Shown piece after piece: positions 24,852-32,919 of a stretch of 64,000 bases of DNA. The translations under genes were made by a program, and so were the position numbers. How positions within the stretch are numbered: position 1 is the stretch's first letter; every line of letters begins with the position of its first letter. Location: the IMG/VR virus record IMGVR_UViG_3300049847_000198, positions 48,082-112,081 of that record, one strand, 5' to 3'. The stretch is from a virus. Under the pieces are notes generated by a model that had not been told where the DNA came from, did not search any database, and worked only from the letters and a program-made list of their open reading frames with translations.

Positions 24852-25139
24852 CTAATACTTTGGTTTGCGTTTCATTGCTTCGGCGACATCAACGATGTTC
24901 GCATCTTTCAAGAACTTCTCAGCGTCTTCTTGGACCTTGTAAAACTGATCGAACGAACCACCAGTGCAGCACAGTCCGCTCGCCGCGTGAGCGATTGCGT
25001 ATACGTCTCCGACAATCTTCCTTAGCGATTTCAGCAAAGAATAACTATCAACGTCGTTCATGTCCGTCGCCAGTCCTTCGATGACCAACAACGCTCGACG
25101 CATTCGATCTTCAGCGGACATTTCTTTGATTGGAGTCAT
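24852..25139 (-). CDS. Hypothetical helical protein
   Basis: 95 aa from ATG at 25139 (ATGA overlap). Helical, with two adjacent Cys in SGLCCTGG. No family recognised. Between the ERF and exonuclease genes. Confidence 0.6.
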   Translation of the reverse strand: MTPIKEMSAEDRMRRALLVIEGLATDMNDVDSYSLLKSLRKIVGDVYAIAHAASGLCCTGGSFDQFYKVQEDAEKFLKDANIVDVAEAMKRKPKY

Positions 25140-25450
25140 GGCTTCTTCTTCGTGAATCGGAACACCGCAGGTCCGGTTTCGTTGTATCCAGGCTTTTCGT
25201 AAAGGACTCCCCATCCAGCCTCTCGGTAAATGTCCTCAACGTCCAAGTAATGCTTGGAGAAAATCTCTTCTCTTGTAGCCGCTAAAGCCGAATCGTGGCC
25301 GACAATCAAAGCGATCACGTCATCTTGCTTGAATGAAGAGTCGCGACCGTCCCATCGCTCAGCGATCAGTTTGTTGAATGCGTCGATTACGAAGTCTGGC
25401 AGCGACTCACGTTTCTTTTCGACAACTTCTTCAGGAGTAATTGGTTTCAT
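25136..25450 (-). CDS. Conserved phage protein of unknown function
   Basis: 104 aa. Pattern: a helix with DAFNKLIAERWDGR, then the basic/acidic FKQDDVIALI, then YLDVEDIYREAGWGVLYEKP and a C-terminal strand AVFRFTKK. I associate this with small proteins in T4-like and siphophage replication modules. TAATG overlap with the exonuclease gene. Confidence 0.6.
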   Translation of the reverse strand: MKPITPEEVVEKKRESLPDFVIDAFNKLIAERWDGRDSSFKQDDVIALIVGHDSALAATREEIFSKHYLDVEDIYREAGWGVLYEKPGYNETGPAVFRFTKKKP

Positions 25451-26358
25451 TACAGGATCACCACCGCTTGCGTCATCGGGTTAAACAACATCAGGTCGTC
25501 ACGCAGCCTGACCAAAGAACGATCAATCGGTTCTCGCTTCTTCAAGAACTCAAACAGATCGTCATCCACCTTGCGGTTCACAATCGGGAACCCTTCCATC
25601 GTCTTCATCTTCTCGACGGAACCATACGCCTCAAGAAGTGTTGACGCCGTCTGAAGTCCGACGCCGTGGCATCCCTTTACCCTATCCGTCGCATCTCCCG
25701 CCAGCACCTGCATGTCCAAAAACTGAGTCCATTCGCAGTTCCAGTCCGTCGCTGCGTCATCAGCCCGATAAAACTGCCACGACGGAACCCCATACTCATT
25801 CCGAACGCGACGCTGCATGTTCACTTTTCCTGGAACCATACACTGCCGCATATCTTTATCAACACACATCATCACACACTTCTTCTCACGTCGTACTGCC
25901 GCCTTAGCGATCGTCGCCATGCAGTCGTCAGCTTCCCACGCTTGAGCGACGCAGAGTTGGAGTTTATCCTCGAAGTTCTGGTCGATCTCGTTCAACAGGC
26001 ATTGATACATGCCCCAATACTCGGCGGGAACAGCCGAACGCATCCGCTTGTAGTTTGGGTCGATGATCTTTCGTTCCGAGTCGCCTGAATCAAGACAGAT
26101 AAACGCACGCTCTGGTTCAAGCCTCTCAAGCGACCAAGTGATCTCGTTCATCACCGTGTCGATTGTTTTCTCGACCGCATCGGTCGTCAGTTTTTCGTCA
26201 CGCGGATATCCGAGACACTCGTGAATCTTCTGTGCGACTCCGTAGTCCGCCGCATACCACGAATCGTCCGTGTAATACTTGGAGGAGTACGAAGCCCAAC
26301 ACATTCGGGACAACCACGGAAGGTCACAGGCCCACCACAAAGAACTTCCTTCAGCCAT
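25450..26358 (-). CDS. 5'-3' exonuclease (FEN/Pol I N-domain type)
   Basis: 302 aa. Acidic metal-site motifs typical of flap endonucleases: ICLDSGDSERK, AWEADDCMATIA, CVDKDMRQCM and DMQVLAGDATDRVKGCHGVG with the H3TH helix QTASTLLEAYGS. It degrades 5' ends or flaps in replication and recombination, a natural partner for the ERF recombinase 600 bp downstream. No polymerase domain is fused. Confidence 0.85.
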   Translation of the reverse strand: MAEGSSLWWACDLPWLSRMCWASYSSKYYTDDSWYAADYGVAQKIHECLGYPRDEKLTTDAVEKTIDTVMNEITWSLERLEPERAFICLDSGDSERKIIDPNYKRMRSAVPAEYWGMYQCLLNEIDQNFEDKLQLCVAQAWEADDCMATIAKAAVRREKKCVMMCVDKDMRQCMVPGKVNMQRRVRNEYGVPSWQFYRADDAATDWNCEWTQFLDMQVLAGDATDRVKGCHGVGLQTASTLLEAYGSVEKMKTMEGFPIVNRKVDDDLFEFLKKREPIDRSLVRLRDDLMLFNPMTQAVVIL

Positions 26359-26364
26359 GAACTG

Positions 26365-26742
26365 CTACTCCTTGCCAAGTTCTTTTTCGATCTTCTCGTC
26401 AACCGCCAAGAGCATCTCGCAACACTGACGCTCAACAAGATTTCGTAGAGCACGCAAAGCCTTCAGCTTCGACGAAAACAAATCCAATCCGCCTTGCGTC
26501 GTCGTCTTATTCGGGAACCCTTCGTTCTCGAAGTTTGTCCCGTGATAATGCGACTTTGTAAGCGACGGAAGAACCTTTCGCGTGTATTCGTTGATCGTGT
26601 AGCCGCACAAGAAATCCGAAGAGTTTTTCGGTCGAGGAACGTCTGGTGGTTCAGCCTTGGCCGTCAAATGAAACGCGGACAGAAGACGCAGTTCTTGCGT
26701 GATGTCATCGAACCGCTTCTGTTCCTTCTTGCTGATTGCCAT
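26365..26742 (-). CDS. Hypothetical protein
   Basis: 125 aa from ATG at 26742, preceded by GAAAGGCAAAGAAG. Helical ends around a Tyr/Lys-rich centre (CGYTINEYTRKVLPSLTKSH). No family recognised. Overlaps the upstream gene by 38 nt. Confidence 0.55.
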   Translation of the reverse strand: MAISKKEQKRFDDITQELRLLSAFHLTAKAEPPDVPRPKNSSDFLCGYTINEYTRKVLPSLTKSHYHGTNFENEGFPNKTTTQGGLDLFSSKLKALRALRNLVERQCCEMLLAVDEKIEKELGKE

Positions 26743-27028
26743 CTTCTTTGCCTTTCGTTTCGCCAATCACGTCTTCGATCTTCACCGGCACTCCAACGGA
26801 CCATCCGTTCGGCGGCGCAACCACTTGTCCGAACGTCTGTCGATCCAAGCCTTGCTTCGGTCCCGTGAACTCAGTCACGCCTTGGCGTATCTGGTCGCCA
26901 TATCGAATCTCTGGCGGCAAGCACTGCTTGATTGCGTTGCCGAGCGTCATCAAGTCCGCGAGCGAGAGTTCGTGCTCCGTTTCGCCGATCTTGACTTTGT
27001 AGTTGCCGGGACTGATTTCGATGTTCAT
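26705..27028 (-). CDS. Hypothetical protein
   Basis: 107 aa from ATG at 27028 (ATGA overlap). N-terminal beta segment NYKVKIGETEHELSLADLMT, then a helical PEIRYGDQIRQG. No family recognised. Confidence 0.55.
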   Translation of the reverse strand: MNIEISPGNYKVKIGETEHELSLADLMTLGNAIKQCLPPEIRYGDQIRQGVTEFTGPKQGLDRQTFGQVVAPPNGWSVGVPVKIEDVIGETKGKEDGNQQEGTEAVR

Positions 27029-27276
27029 TCGCAAATCATTTCGTATCTGGTGTTGAAAACATTCGCCTTGCACGGATAAGCCAGCAATTCGCATCCGGGT
27101 TCGATAATCACCCAGTCCCCATCCGCGAGATACACTTTCTGTCCGTGAATCGTTTCGACGTAGAACATATAGCCGTCACACTTCACGACAGGTCCGCGAC
27201 TCAAGAAGGGGAGCGGCTTTCCATAGAAGAACTGCTCTGCCGCAACAGTGACTGGCTTGTTCCTGTATATCGCCAT
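27025..27276 (-). CDS. Conserved small phage protein
   Basis: 83 aa; TTTGAAAGGCAAGCA precedes the ATG. It begins MAIYRNKPVTVAAEQF, the 'KPVxVxAxQ' opening of a widespread small phage protein family, and has VYLADGDWVIIEPGCEL in a compact beta fold. Function unknown. Confidence 0.7.
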   Translation of the reverse strand: MAIYRNKPVTVAAEQFFYGKPLPFLSRGPVVKCDGYMFYVETIHGQKVYLADGDWVIIEPGCELLAYPCKANVFNTRYEMICE

Positions 27277-27390
27277 TGCTTGCCTTTCAAAGCCTCTGCG
27301 TAGTTTTGCGGCTATTTACTACCACGAAGGCGTCAGCCATCGGCGGCTTGCCAAAACCGCAACTCAGAGCACGCCTGAATTTCGTATCGG

Positions 27391-27417
27391 CATTTTAATC
27401 GCGTTCTCCAAAAGAAA
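27391..27417 (-). promoter_or_regulatory. Possible promoter before the 27276 gene
   Basis: Minus strand reads TTTCTTTTGG, then AGAACGCGATTAAAAT; the TTAAAAT box sits about 115 nt before the ATG. It resembles the recurrent motif only loosely. Confidence 0.25.
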
Positions 27418-27422
27418 CAAGC

Positions 27423-29366
27423 CTACCGTCCAGCGATCACGGATTTCCTCAGTTCCTCCGCCCAGTTCACGGAGCCGAGCGACTGAAAATCCTTGCCGAA
27501 CTTTGCCTCGTACAGTTCTTCGCTGATCGTTTCTTCTTTGCCGCTCCAATACAGAACCTGAACCAGCTTGGACTGCTTGTCGCGGTACACGTCCTTCACC
27601 TCCATCGCTGGATCGAACTGTCGCACGAGGTTGTCGCCGAACTCAGGGAGTTCACGCACGGCTTGAAAAAGCAGCCATGCCGCGTCAGCACGGTCAGACG
27701 AACGTCCGATCTTTTCTTCAACGCTCTGCCGATTATCCAAAGCGACCGTAGACTTCTGTGTCGGCTTCTTGCGTTTGTCGTTCAAGCGATACTGTCCTGG
27801 CTTGCCTGTGAATACCTTCTCGTGAGCGAACAGTTCTTCCCACAACGGAGCGGCATACGAATCGTTCGGAATCAGCCACGGCGTCAGATTCATCTCAGGG
27901 TCAATCGCGTCTGCAAACTCGCCGCAAATCTCCGCACGGCGATTCATGTATTGCATCTTGTCACGCTCGGCGGCAGCGCCGAACTCCACCTTGATGACCC
28001 ATGCTCCGTCCTTCTCAAGATTGTCTGCCAAGCCCTTGCCGACCCCGGTGTAGTCGATGCCAATCGGAACCATGCCTTCGTAGATTCTGAGTCCACGCCC
28101 AAGGCATATCTCAGCGAACGCTCCCTGCAACTCTGCCTGATTCTGAATCTTCTCAAGAACGATCTCTTTGATACCGACGTTGTCGCCAAAAACAAAACAG
28201 CTTGGGTCGCCACGCTTCGATGCGCCAACGTCCACTCCAACCGCTCGTGCCGTAATCAGCGACTCTTTTTCGATCCACTTGTCGCCAAGAATTCGCGGCC
28301 ACGCCGAACCGTAGATTTCAAACTCACTGCCTGTCTTCGGGAACCGACCATACGCTCGCCACTCCCTGTCTTTTGTTTCTTCGACGCTCTGGAAGATGTC
28401 CAGCGTCCCCTGTCCGGGAATCAACGGCTTGATGTCTTTTGTGAACTCGTCAGGAATGAACTCGCCGGGAGCGAACTTCCTGCCACGGACATGAATCCCT
28501 TTCGGCGGCGATATTCGATTCGATAGTCTGTTCGCCTTCACGTTGACGCAGTGCATCAACCCGATCGACTGAAGCCGTCTCGGACCCGTTGAAGAGTTCT
28601 GTGTGATGATTCCTGACTCAAACGTCTTGGCAGCGGCATATGCTCTGTAGAACCAGCCTGACGGAGCACGCGGATTCGAAATGGCGATAAAGAACCGCAC
28701 CTGAGACAAGGCGTCGTTGTAGTAATTTTCTGGACAACCCGATGCCTCGTCCACGCAAATAAGCGTACAGGGGGCGTTAGTATACGAATCATAGCTGTGG
28801 TAGCCAGAAAGTCCTTCGCCAGACTCCGTGTTGACGATCTTGATGAAGTGGCTGTCCTTGCCGATCTCTTCGATACGTTCCTTCTGCACGTCTACCTGAG
28901 AGATGCCCATCTTGTACGACGACATTCGCAGTCTCCACGTCTTCGCTTCTCCAAAAAGATTGTCGCGGACGTGCCCGTTGTTCGGTCCAATCAGGATGAT
29001 CTTGCAGTTCGTGAACCTCTCGAACCAGATATTGACTATCAAGCCTCCGACCGTGAAACCTTTTCCCAACTTCGTTGCACCGCTAACGAAAAGCTGTGTG
29101 TGCCGGTTGTCAAACACCGAGCGGATTGCATCGACCTGAAAGTCATCGAGTCTGAGATCGAGGTTGTCTTTTCTTTCGAGGTGCTTGGCGAACTCAGCAC
29201 GTTCTTCCATGTCCGTGATGATGAGTTCTGGCCACTCGAATCGAATCAGCGGGAACGGGTCTCCTTCTTCAAGGAGATCGAGCATCGCTAATTCGCGAGT
29301 CGCTAGTTTGCTGCGTAGAAGGTCTGCGTCGAAAAGCTGGTACGACGGCTGTTGGTCTTGATCCAT
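27423..29366 (-). CDS. Large terminase subunit
   Basis: 647 aa. ATPase: SGATKLGKGF near residue 95 (Walker A), TLICVDEASG with Asp206-Glu207 (Walker B). RuvC-like nuclease: ARAVGVDVGASKRGD with Asp379, then PIGIDYTGVGKG and a C-terminal SDRADAAWLLF acidic site. This motor cuts and packages phage DNA. Preceded directly by virion genes in the same direction. Confidence 0.9.
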   Translation of the reverse strand: MDQDQQPSYQLFDADLLRSKLATRELAMLDLLEEGDPFPLIRFEWPELIITDMEERAEFAKHLERKDNLDLRLDDFQVDAIRSVFDNRHTQLFVSGATKLGKGFTVGGLIVNIWFERFTNCKIILIGPNNGHVRDNLFGEAKTWRLRMSSYKMGISQVDVQKERIEEIGKDSHFIKIVNTESGEGLSGYHSYDSYTNAPCTLICVDEASGCPENYYNDALSQVRFFIAISNPRAPSGWFYRAYAAAKTFESGIITQNSSTGPRRLQSIGLMHCVNVKANRLSNRISPPKGIHVRGRKFAPGEFIPDEFTKDIKPLIPGQGTLDIFQSVEETKDREWRAYGRFPKTGSEFEIYGSAWPRILGDKWIEKESLITARAVGVDVGASKRGDPSCFVFGDNVGIKEIVLEKIQNQAELQGAFAEICLGRGLRIYEGMVPIGIDYTGVGKGLADNLEKDGAWVIKVEFGAAAERDKMQYMNRRAEICGEFADAIDPEMNLTPWLIPNDSYAAPLWEELFAHEKVFTGKPGQYRLNDKRKKPTQKSTVALDNRQSVEEKIGRSSDRADAAWLLFQAVRELPEFGDNLVRQFDPAMEVKDVYRDKQSKLVQVLYWSGKEETISEELYEAKFGKDFQSLGSVNWAEELRKSVIAGR

Positions 29367-29375
29367 TGCGCAAGA

Positions 29376-29789
29376 CTACGTTGGTTCCACTAGATTCTCA
29401 ATCCGAAACGTCAGTGGACCACACTTGCCAGTGCGTGTTTCGACAGAGTCAGACCAAGTCCAGCGAAAAAGTAGGCAGTGAGTTTCTGAACTTCCATATG
29501 CCAGATTGCCGATCAAAACCGTGTCGTCAGGACCAAGACGCAACGTCAGCGTTCCGTTGCTTGCCACTGCGCCGTTATTGGCGTCCAAGACGTTCTGGTT
29601 CTCGCGACCATTGATGACAGTTCTTGTGTCTCTGTCGTACTGCGTGCAGACCAAAGAAATCAACGCCGCCTTAGCGATTGCATTGCCGTCCATGTCCTTA
29701 AAAACGACGACGAGATTTCCGCTCTCTCCCTCTTGGAAGACTGCGTCCTCGCCATCGCCATCTTGAAGCACCGTCGCCATCGGCTTCAC
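29376..29789 (-). CDS. Virion-module protein of unknown function
   Basis: 137 aa, beta-rich, with a DGDGEDAVFQEGESGNLVVV opening and C-terminal LLFRWTWSDS. Co-directional with the fibre genes, 10 nt before the terminase start. A structural role is inferred from context only. Confidence 0.5.
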   Translation of the reverse strand: MKPMATVLQDGDGEDAVFQEGESGNLVVVFKDMDGNAIAKAALISLVCTQYDRDTRTVINGRENQNVLDANNGAVASNGTLTLRLGPDDTVLIGNLAYGSSETHCLLFRWTWSDSVETRTGKCGPLTFRIENLVEPT

Positions 29790-29811
29790 CTATGTTGATT
29801 GAAGCCAATAA

Positions 29812-30231
29812 CTACGCCAACGTGAATACGCCGTTTGTGCCCAGAAGATTCAGAGCATTTCCATCGGTCACGGTAACATCCGCTGGCGTGGCGTCCAAAA
29901 GTGCGTAAGCAAGAACGCGCCCACCGACCTCATAAATGACAGCGAACCTCGCCACGATGGAACCACCGGAAGCGGTCCATGTGTTGTTCGTCAGGCTGAC
30001 GGTAACGGTCGTTGTGCCAGACAGTCCAAGCGTCACACTCTTGCCACCTGTTGTGTAGCCATTGGCGTTCGCGTGCTCGTTCGTCAGACCGGCATACGTC
30101 GTTGATGCCGCACCAATGTTTGACGTTGAAAGAAACAGCGCACACTTCCATGTATCGCTGTCGATGTCGAAAGTTCCGTCAAGCAGTTTTGTTCTGCCTT
30201 CACTCGTGAGTGTCCACGCGCCAGCGGCCAC
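29812..30231 (-). CDS. Virion structural protein
   Basis: 139 aa, almost all beta, Gly/Thr/Ala-rich. It begins MAAGAWTLTSEGRTKLLDGT and ends with a TPADVTVTDGNALNLLG strand. The pattern is common in small tail or baseplate proteins. Exact role unknown. Confidence 0.55.
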   Translation of the reverse strand: MAAGAWTLTSEGRTKLLDGTFDIDSDTWKCALFLSTSNIGAASTTYAGLTNEHANANGYTTGGKSVTLGLSGTTTVTVSLTNNTWTASGGSIVARFAVIYEVGGRVLAYALLDATPADVTVTDGNALNLLGTNGVFTLA

Positions 30232-30242
30232 GGCATGTCTCC

Positions 30243-32432
30243 TTAAAACTTAGTAACCACCGCAGTTGCAGTGGGACGTTTCGTTGTTGCTGATGCTTTC
30301 GCTACTTTAGCGACCACTGAAGCCACGGAACCACCAACGGCGGTTGCGACTGCCTTCGGGCGGGATACTACACAATTCGCCTTGGGCGTGAATACCACAG
30401 CCGAAGCAATAGTGACGCCTTCCTCAACCAAGGCGGCAATTGCGTTCTGCATCGAGACCGTGAGCGACGTGTGACTGAAAACGCAATCCACGGGAGTCAA
30501 CGCGATTGCTAATTGACCAGTCAGAGTCATCGAACTTGAGATTGGCGTGACGTTCGTTTCCGTTGTTACGGTCAAGCCGGAACCAGACACGGCCAACGAT
30601 GACGATCCGGGGCTTGCGTTTGTCTCCAAAAACACGACCGGATATGCCGCTGTTGCAATCAGTGATGCCGGGGACGGAATCGCGTCAATTGGCGTCTTTA
30701 CGTCCGCAGGCTGACCAGACACGACAAGACTTGCCGCGTCTGGATGAATGACGATTGCTTCGTTCGCAATCAGCGACTGACCAGAAAGAACCAGAAAAGA
30801 TGCCGATGGAGTTAAGTTGGATTCGGCAGTGACCAGTAGATTTCCGCCACTCGCAGACAACGAGACGGAACTGGGACTGATGTTCGATTCTGTCGTGACA
30901 ATTAGCGACTGGCCTGAAAGAATCAGACTGCCCGCTGTTGGCGAGAGATTCTCTCCAAACGTCACCAATAGCGATTGCCCTGACGTAGCGAGGCTTTGGT
31001 TGACTGGAGTTACGTTCGTTGCAGTCGAGACAACCAGTGCTTGCGAAGAAAGAGTCAGCGAAGAAGCAGAGAAAGAGACGTTCGTGTCCGTTGTTGCCAG
31101 CAGCGATTGACCTGTGAGCGTCAGGCTTGCAGCACTTGGTGATGCGTTTTCTTCCAGAAACACCGTTGGCGACTGCCCAGAAAGCACTAGAGACACGGCG
31201 TCTGGAGTGAGCGTCAAGCCGATAGTGATTTCAAGATTCTGCCCGTTCAGCACCAAACTGCTGGATGATGGAGCAAGATTCGTTTCTGTTGTTACCAATA
31301 AATCTTGCAGAGACGCAGTCAGCGATGCCGACGCAGGGGATACATTTGATTCGGTAGTGACTAACAGTAACCGACCTGACGCAACGAGACTTACGCTAGA
31401 TGGAGTTACGTTAGATTCCGTGGTAACTAAAAGAGACTGACCGGAAGTCGCCAGGGTCGCATTGCTCGGCGATATGTTCGAGTCAGTCGTGATCAGAAGC
31501 GACTGAGGCGTCGTCGCGAGAGACGCCGCAAGAGGCGTTGCGTTTGTCTCTTTTGTGACGACCAGTGATTGACCAGAAGCTGTGAGGCTTGCCAATGAAG
31601 GCGTGACGTTCGTGTCTTTTGTGACAAGCAGCGACTGTCCGCTAGTAATCAGAGACCCAGATGTTGGTGTCACGTCAGTCGGTACAGAAGACGGAACAGG
31701 CCGCAACGCAACCGCCGCGATGGCCCAGACCATGCCCATATCGAGTCCGGTCCAACTCATCGTCACGGCACCAGCCGGAGTTTTCTGGCCCTCGGTTGAT
31801 GAGCACGCTGAACCTGACACACCCGTGATATTACTACGCTCAGTCTGCCCGGCACCGACAGCGACAATCATGTCTGTCGTGGATAGGCAATCGACAACGA
31901 AATCGCCATCAACCGTCGTCGTGACATCGACCGTCGCGTCATCCGAACCCATCCCACCGCCACCGCTGTTTGAACTGAACGCCTCGGACGAGGTCGATTG
32001 ATCGACGTTCGTAAAACTGTTGGCAGTTGCCGCCGAGTCGATGCTCCCAGACAGCGTGACCGTGCAAGATTTCGTGCCACTGTTCGGGGCGACGAGTCCC
32101 CACAATTCCGAACGGCAGATTCCGTTCGTGACTGTTCCAAGTGATGTAAAAGACTGCCCATCTCGCGTGATGCTGCTCACGCTCCCTCCGACACTCATGA
32201 TTCCGACAGAGATGACGAGGTATCTGTTGCTGCCAGAACAGGTCACGTTCCAGGAATAGCTCGACTGGAAAATCTGAGCACCGGAGTTTGATGTCTGGTC
32301 CCAGACGACCGTTGTCGGTGCCGCCGCTGGCATGAGTACCGCAACGCCAGGGGGCTTAGCGACACGATCCCAGCGTTGCCAAAGTCTCTGCCTTGGAAAT
32401 ACTCGCGTCAGCCTGTGGAACAAACCCGGCAT
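30243..32432 (-). CDS. Repeat-built tail fibre or appendage protein
   Basis: 729 aa, possibly starting at Met34 (32333). Residues ~34-245 form a beta-sandwich-like head domain. From about residue 254 to 670 come about 19 repeats of exactly 22 residues, consensus VTPSxxSLxxSGQSLLVTTESN, then a Thr/Ala-rich tail. Such short beta repeats form elongated shafts. Repeats differ at DNA level by many synonymous changes. Virion location is inferred from neighbours. Confidence 0.65.
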   Translation of the reverse strand: MPGLFHRLTRVFPRQRLWQRWDRVAKPPGVAVLMPAAAPTTVVWDQTSNSGAQIFQSSYSWNVTCSGSNRYLVISVGIMSVGGSVSSITRDGQSFTSLGTVTNGICRSELWGLVAPNSGTKSCTVTLSGSIDSAATANSFTNVDQSTSSEAFSSNSGGGGMGSDDATVDVTTTVDGDFVVDCLSTTDMIVAVGAGQTERSNITGVSGSACSSTEGQKTPAGAVTMSWTGLDMGMVWAIAAVALRPVPSSVPTDVTPTSGSLITSGQSLLVTKDTNVTPSLASLTASGQSLVVTKETNATPLAASLATTPQSLLITTDSNISPSNATLATSGQSLLVTTESNVTPSSVSLVASGRLLLVTTESNVSPASASLTASLQDLLVTTETNLAPSSSSLVLNGQNLEITIGLTLTPDAVSLVLSGQSPTVFLEENASPSAASLTLTGQSLLATTDTNVSFSASSLTLSSQALVVSTATNVTPVNQSLATSGQSLLVTFGENLSPTAGSLILSGQSLIVTTESNISPSSVSLSASGGNLLVTAESNLTPSASFLVLSGQSLIANEAIVIHPDAASLVVSGQPADVKTPIDAIPSPASLIATAAYPVVFLETNASPGSSSLAVSGSGLTVTTETNVTPISSSMTLTGQLAIALTPVDCVFSHTSLTVSMQNAIAALVEEGVTIASAVVFTPKANCVVSRPKAVATAVGGSVASVVAKVAKASATTKRPTATAVVTKF

Positions 32433-32435
32433 TGA

Positions 32436-32915
32436 TTATCCACGTTCCTGGAAGTTGAGTTGAACACAGAGGTCGGCAGACGTGATCGTGTTGACTAATC
32501 TCAATCCCCATGTGTCACCCGGAGCAATCGTTTGTCTCTCTTCTGGCGTCGGCTGGTACGCCCATCCTGACAATGACGGGAAACCCTGTAGTCCGTCAGC
32601 GTCAACAATCGCCCCGCCCTGAGCGATAGCCCCGTATGTCGGCTCAGAGGCTGTGACATTCGCTTTGACTGTTGATGCCGCAGCTTGATCGCCTTTCTCA
32701 GCTTTAGTCGGTGTGATCGTCGTTGCGGTCGGCGTTCCCAGAGTAGTGACACGCTGCAAGCAACAAAGAAGCTGCTCGTTCGTTTCGTTAGATTCATTTG
32801 TGACATAGCACGAAAGAATGTCAACGACGATCGTTGATGGAACAGTGATGTAGAGCAGGGTTTTTCCAGTCGTCACGCCTGCAATTCGATAATTCGCGCC
32901 GTAAACGCCACGCAT
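32436..32915 (-). CDS. Virion-module protein
   Basis: 159 aa. Beta-rich with CLQRVTTLGTPTATTITPTK and a C-terminal IAPGDTWGLRLVNTITSADL, resembling small proteins found with fibres. It begins 5 nt after the large beta-helix gene ends. Confidence 0.55.
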   Translation of the reverse strand: MRGVYGANYRIAGVTTGKTLLYITVPSTIVVDILSCYVTNESNETNEQLLCCLQRVTTLGTPTATTITPTKAEKGDQAAASTVKANVTASEPTYGAIAQGGAIVDADGLQGFPSLSGWAYQPTPEERQTIAPGDTWGLRLVNTITSADLCVQLNFQERG

Positions 32916-32919
32916 GATA

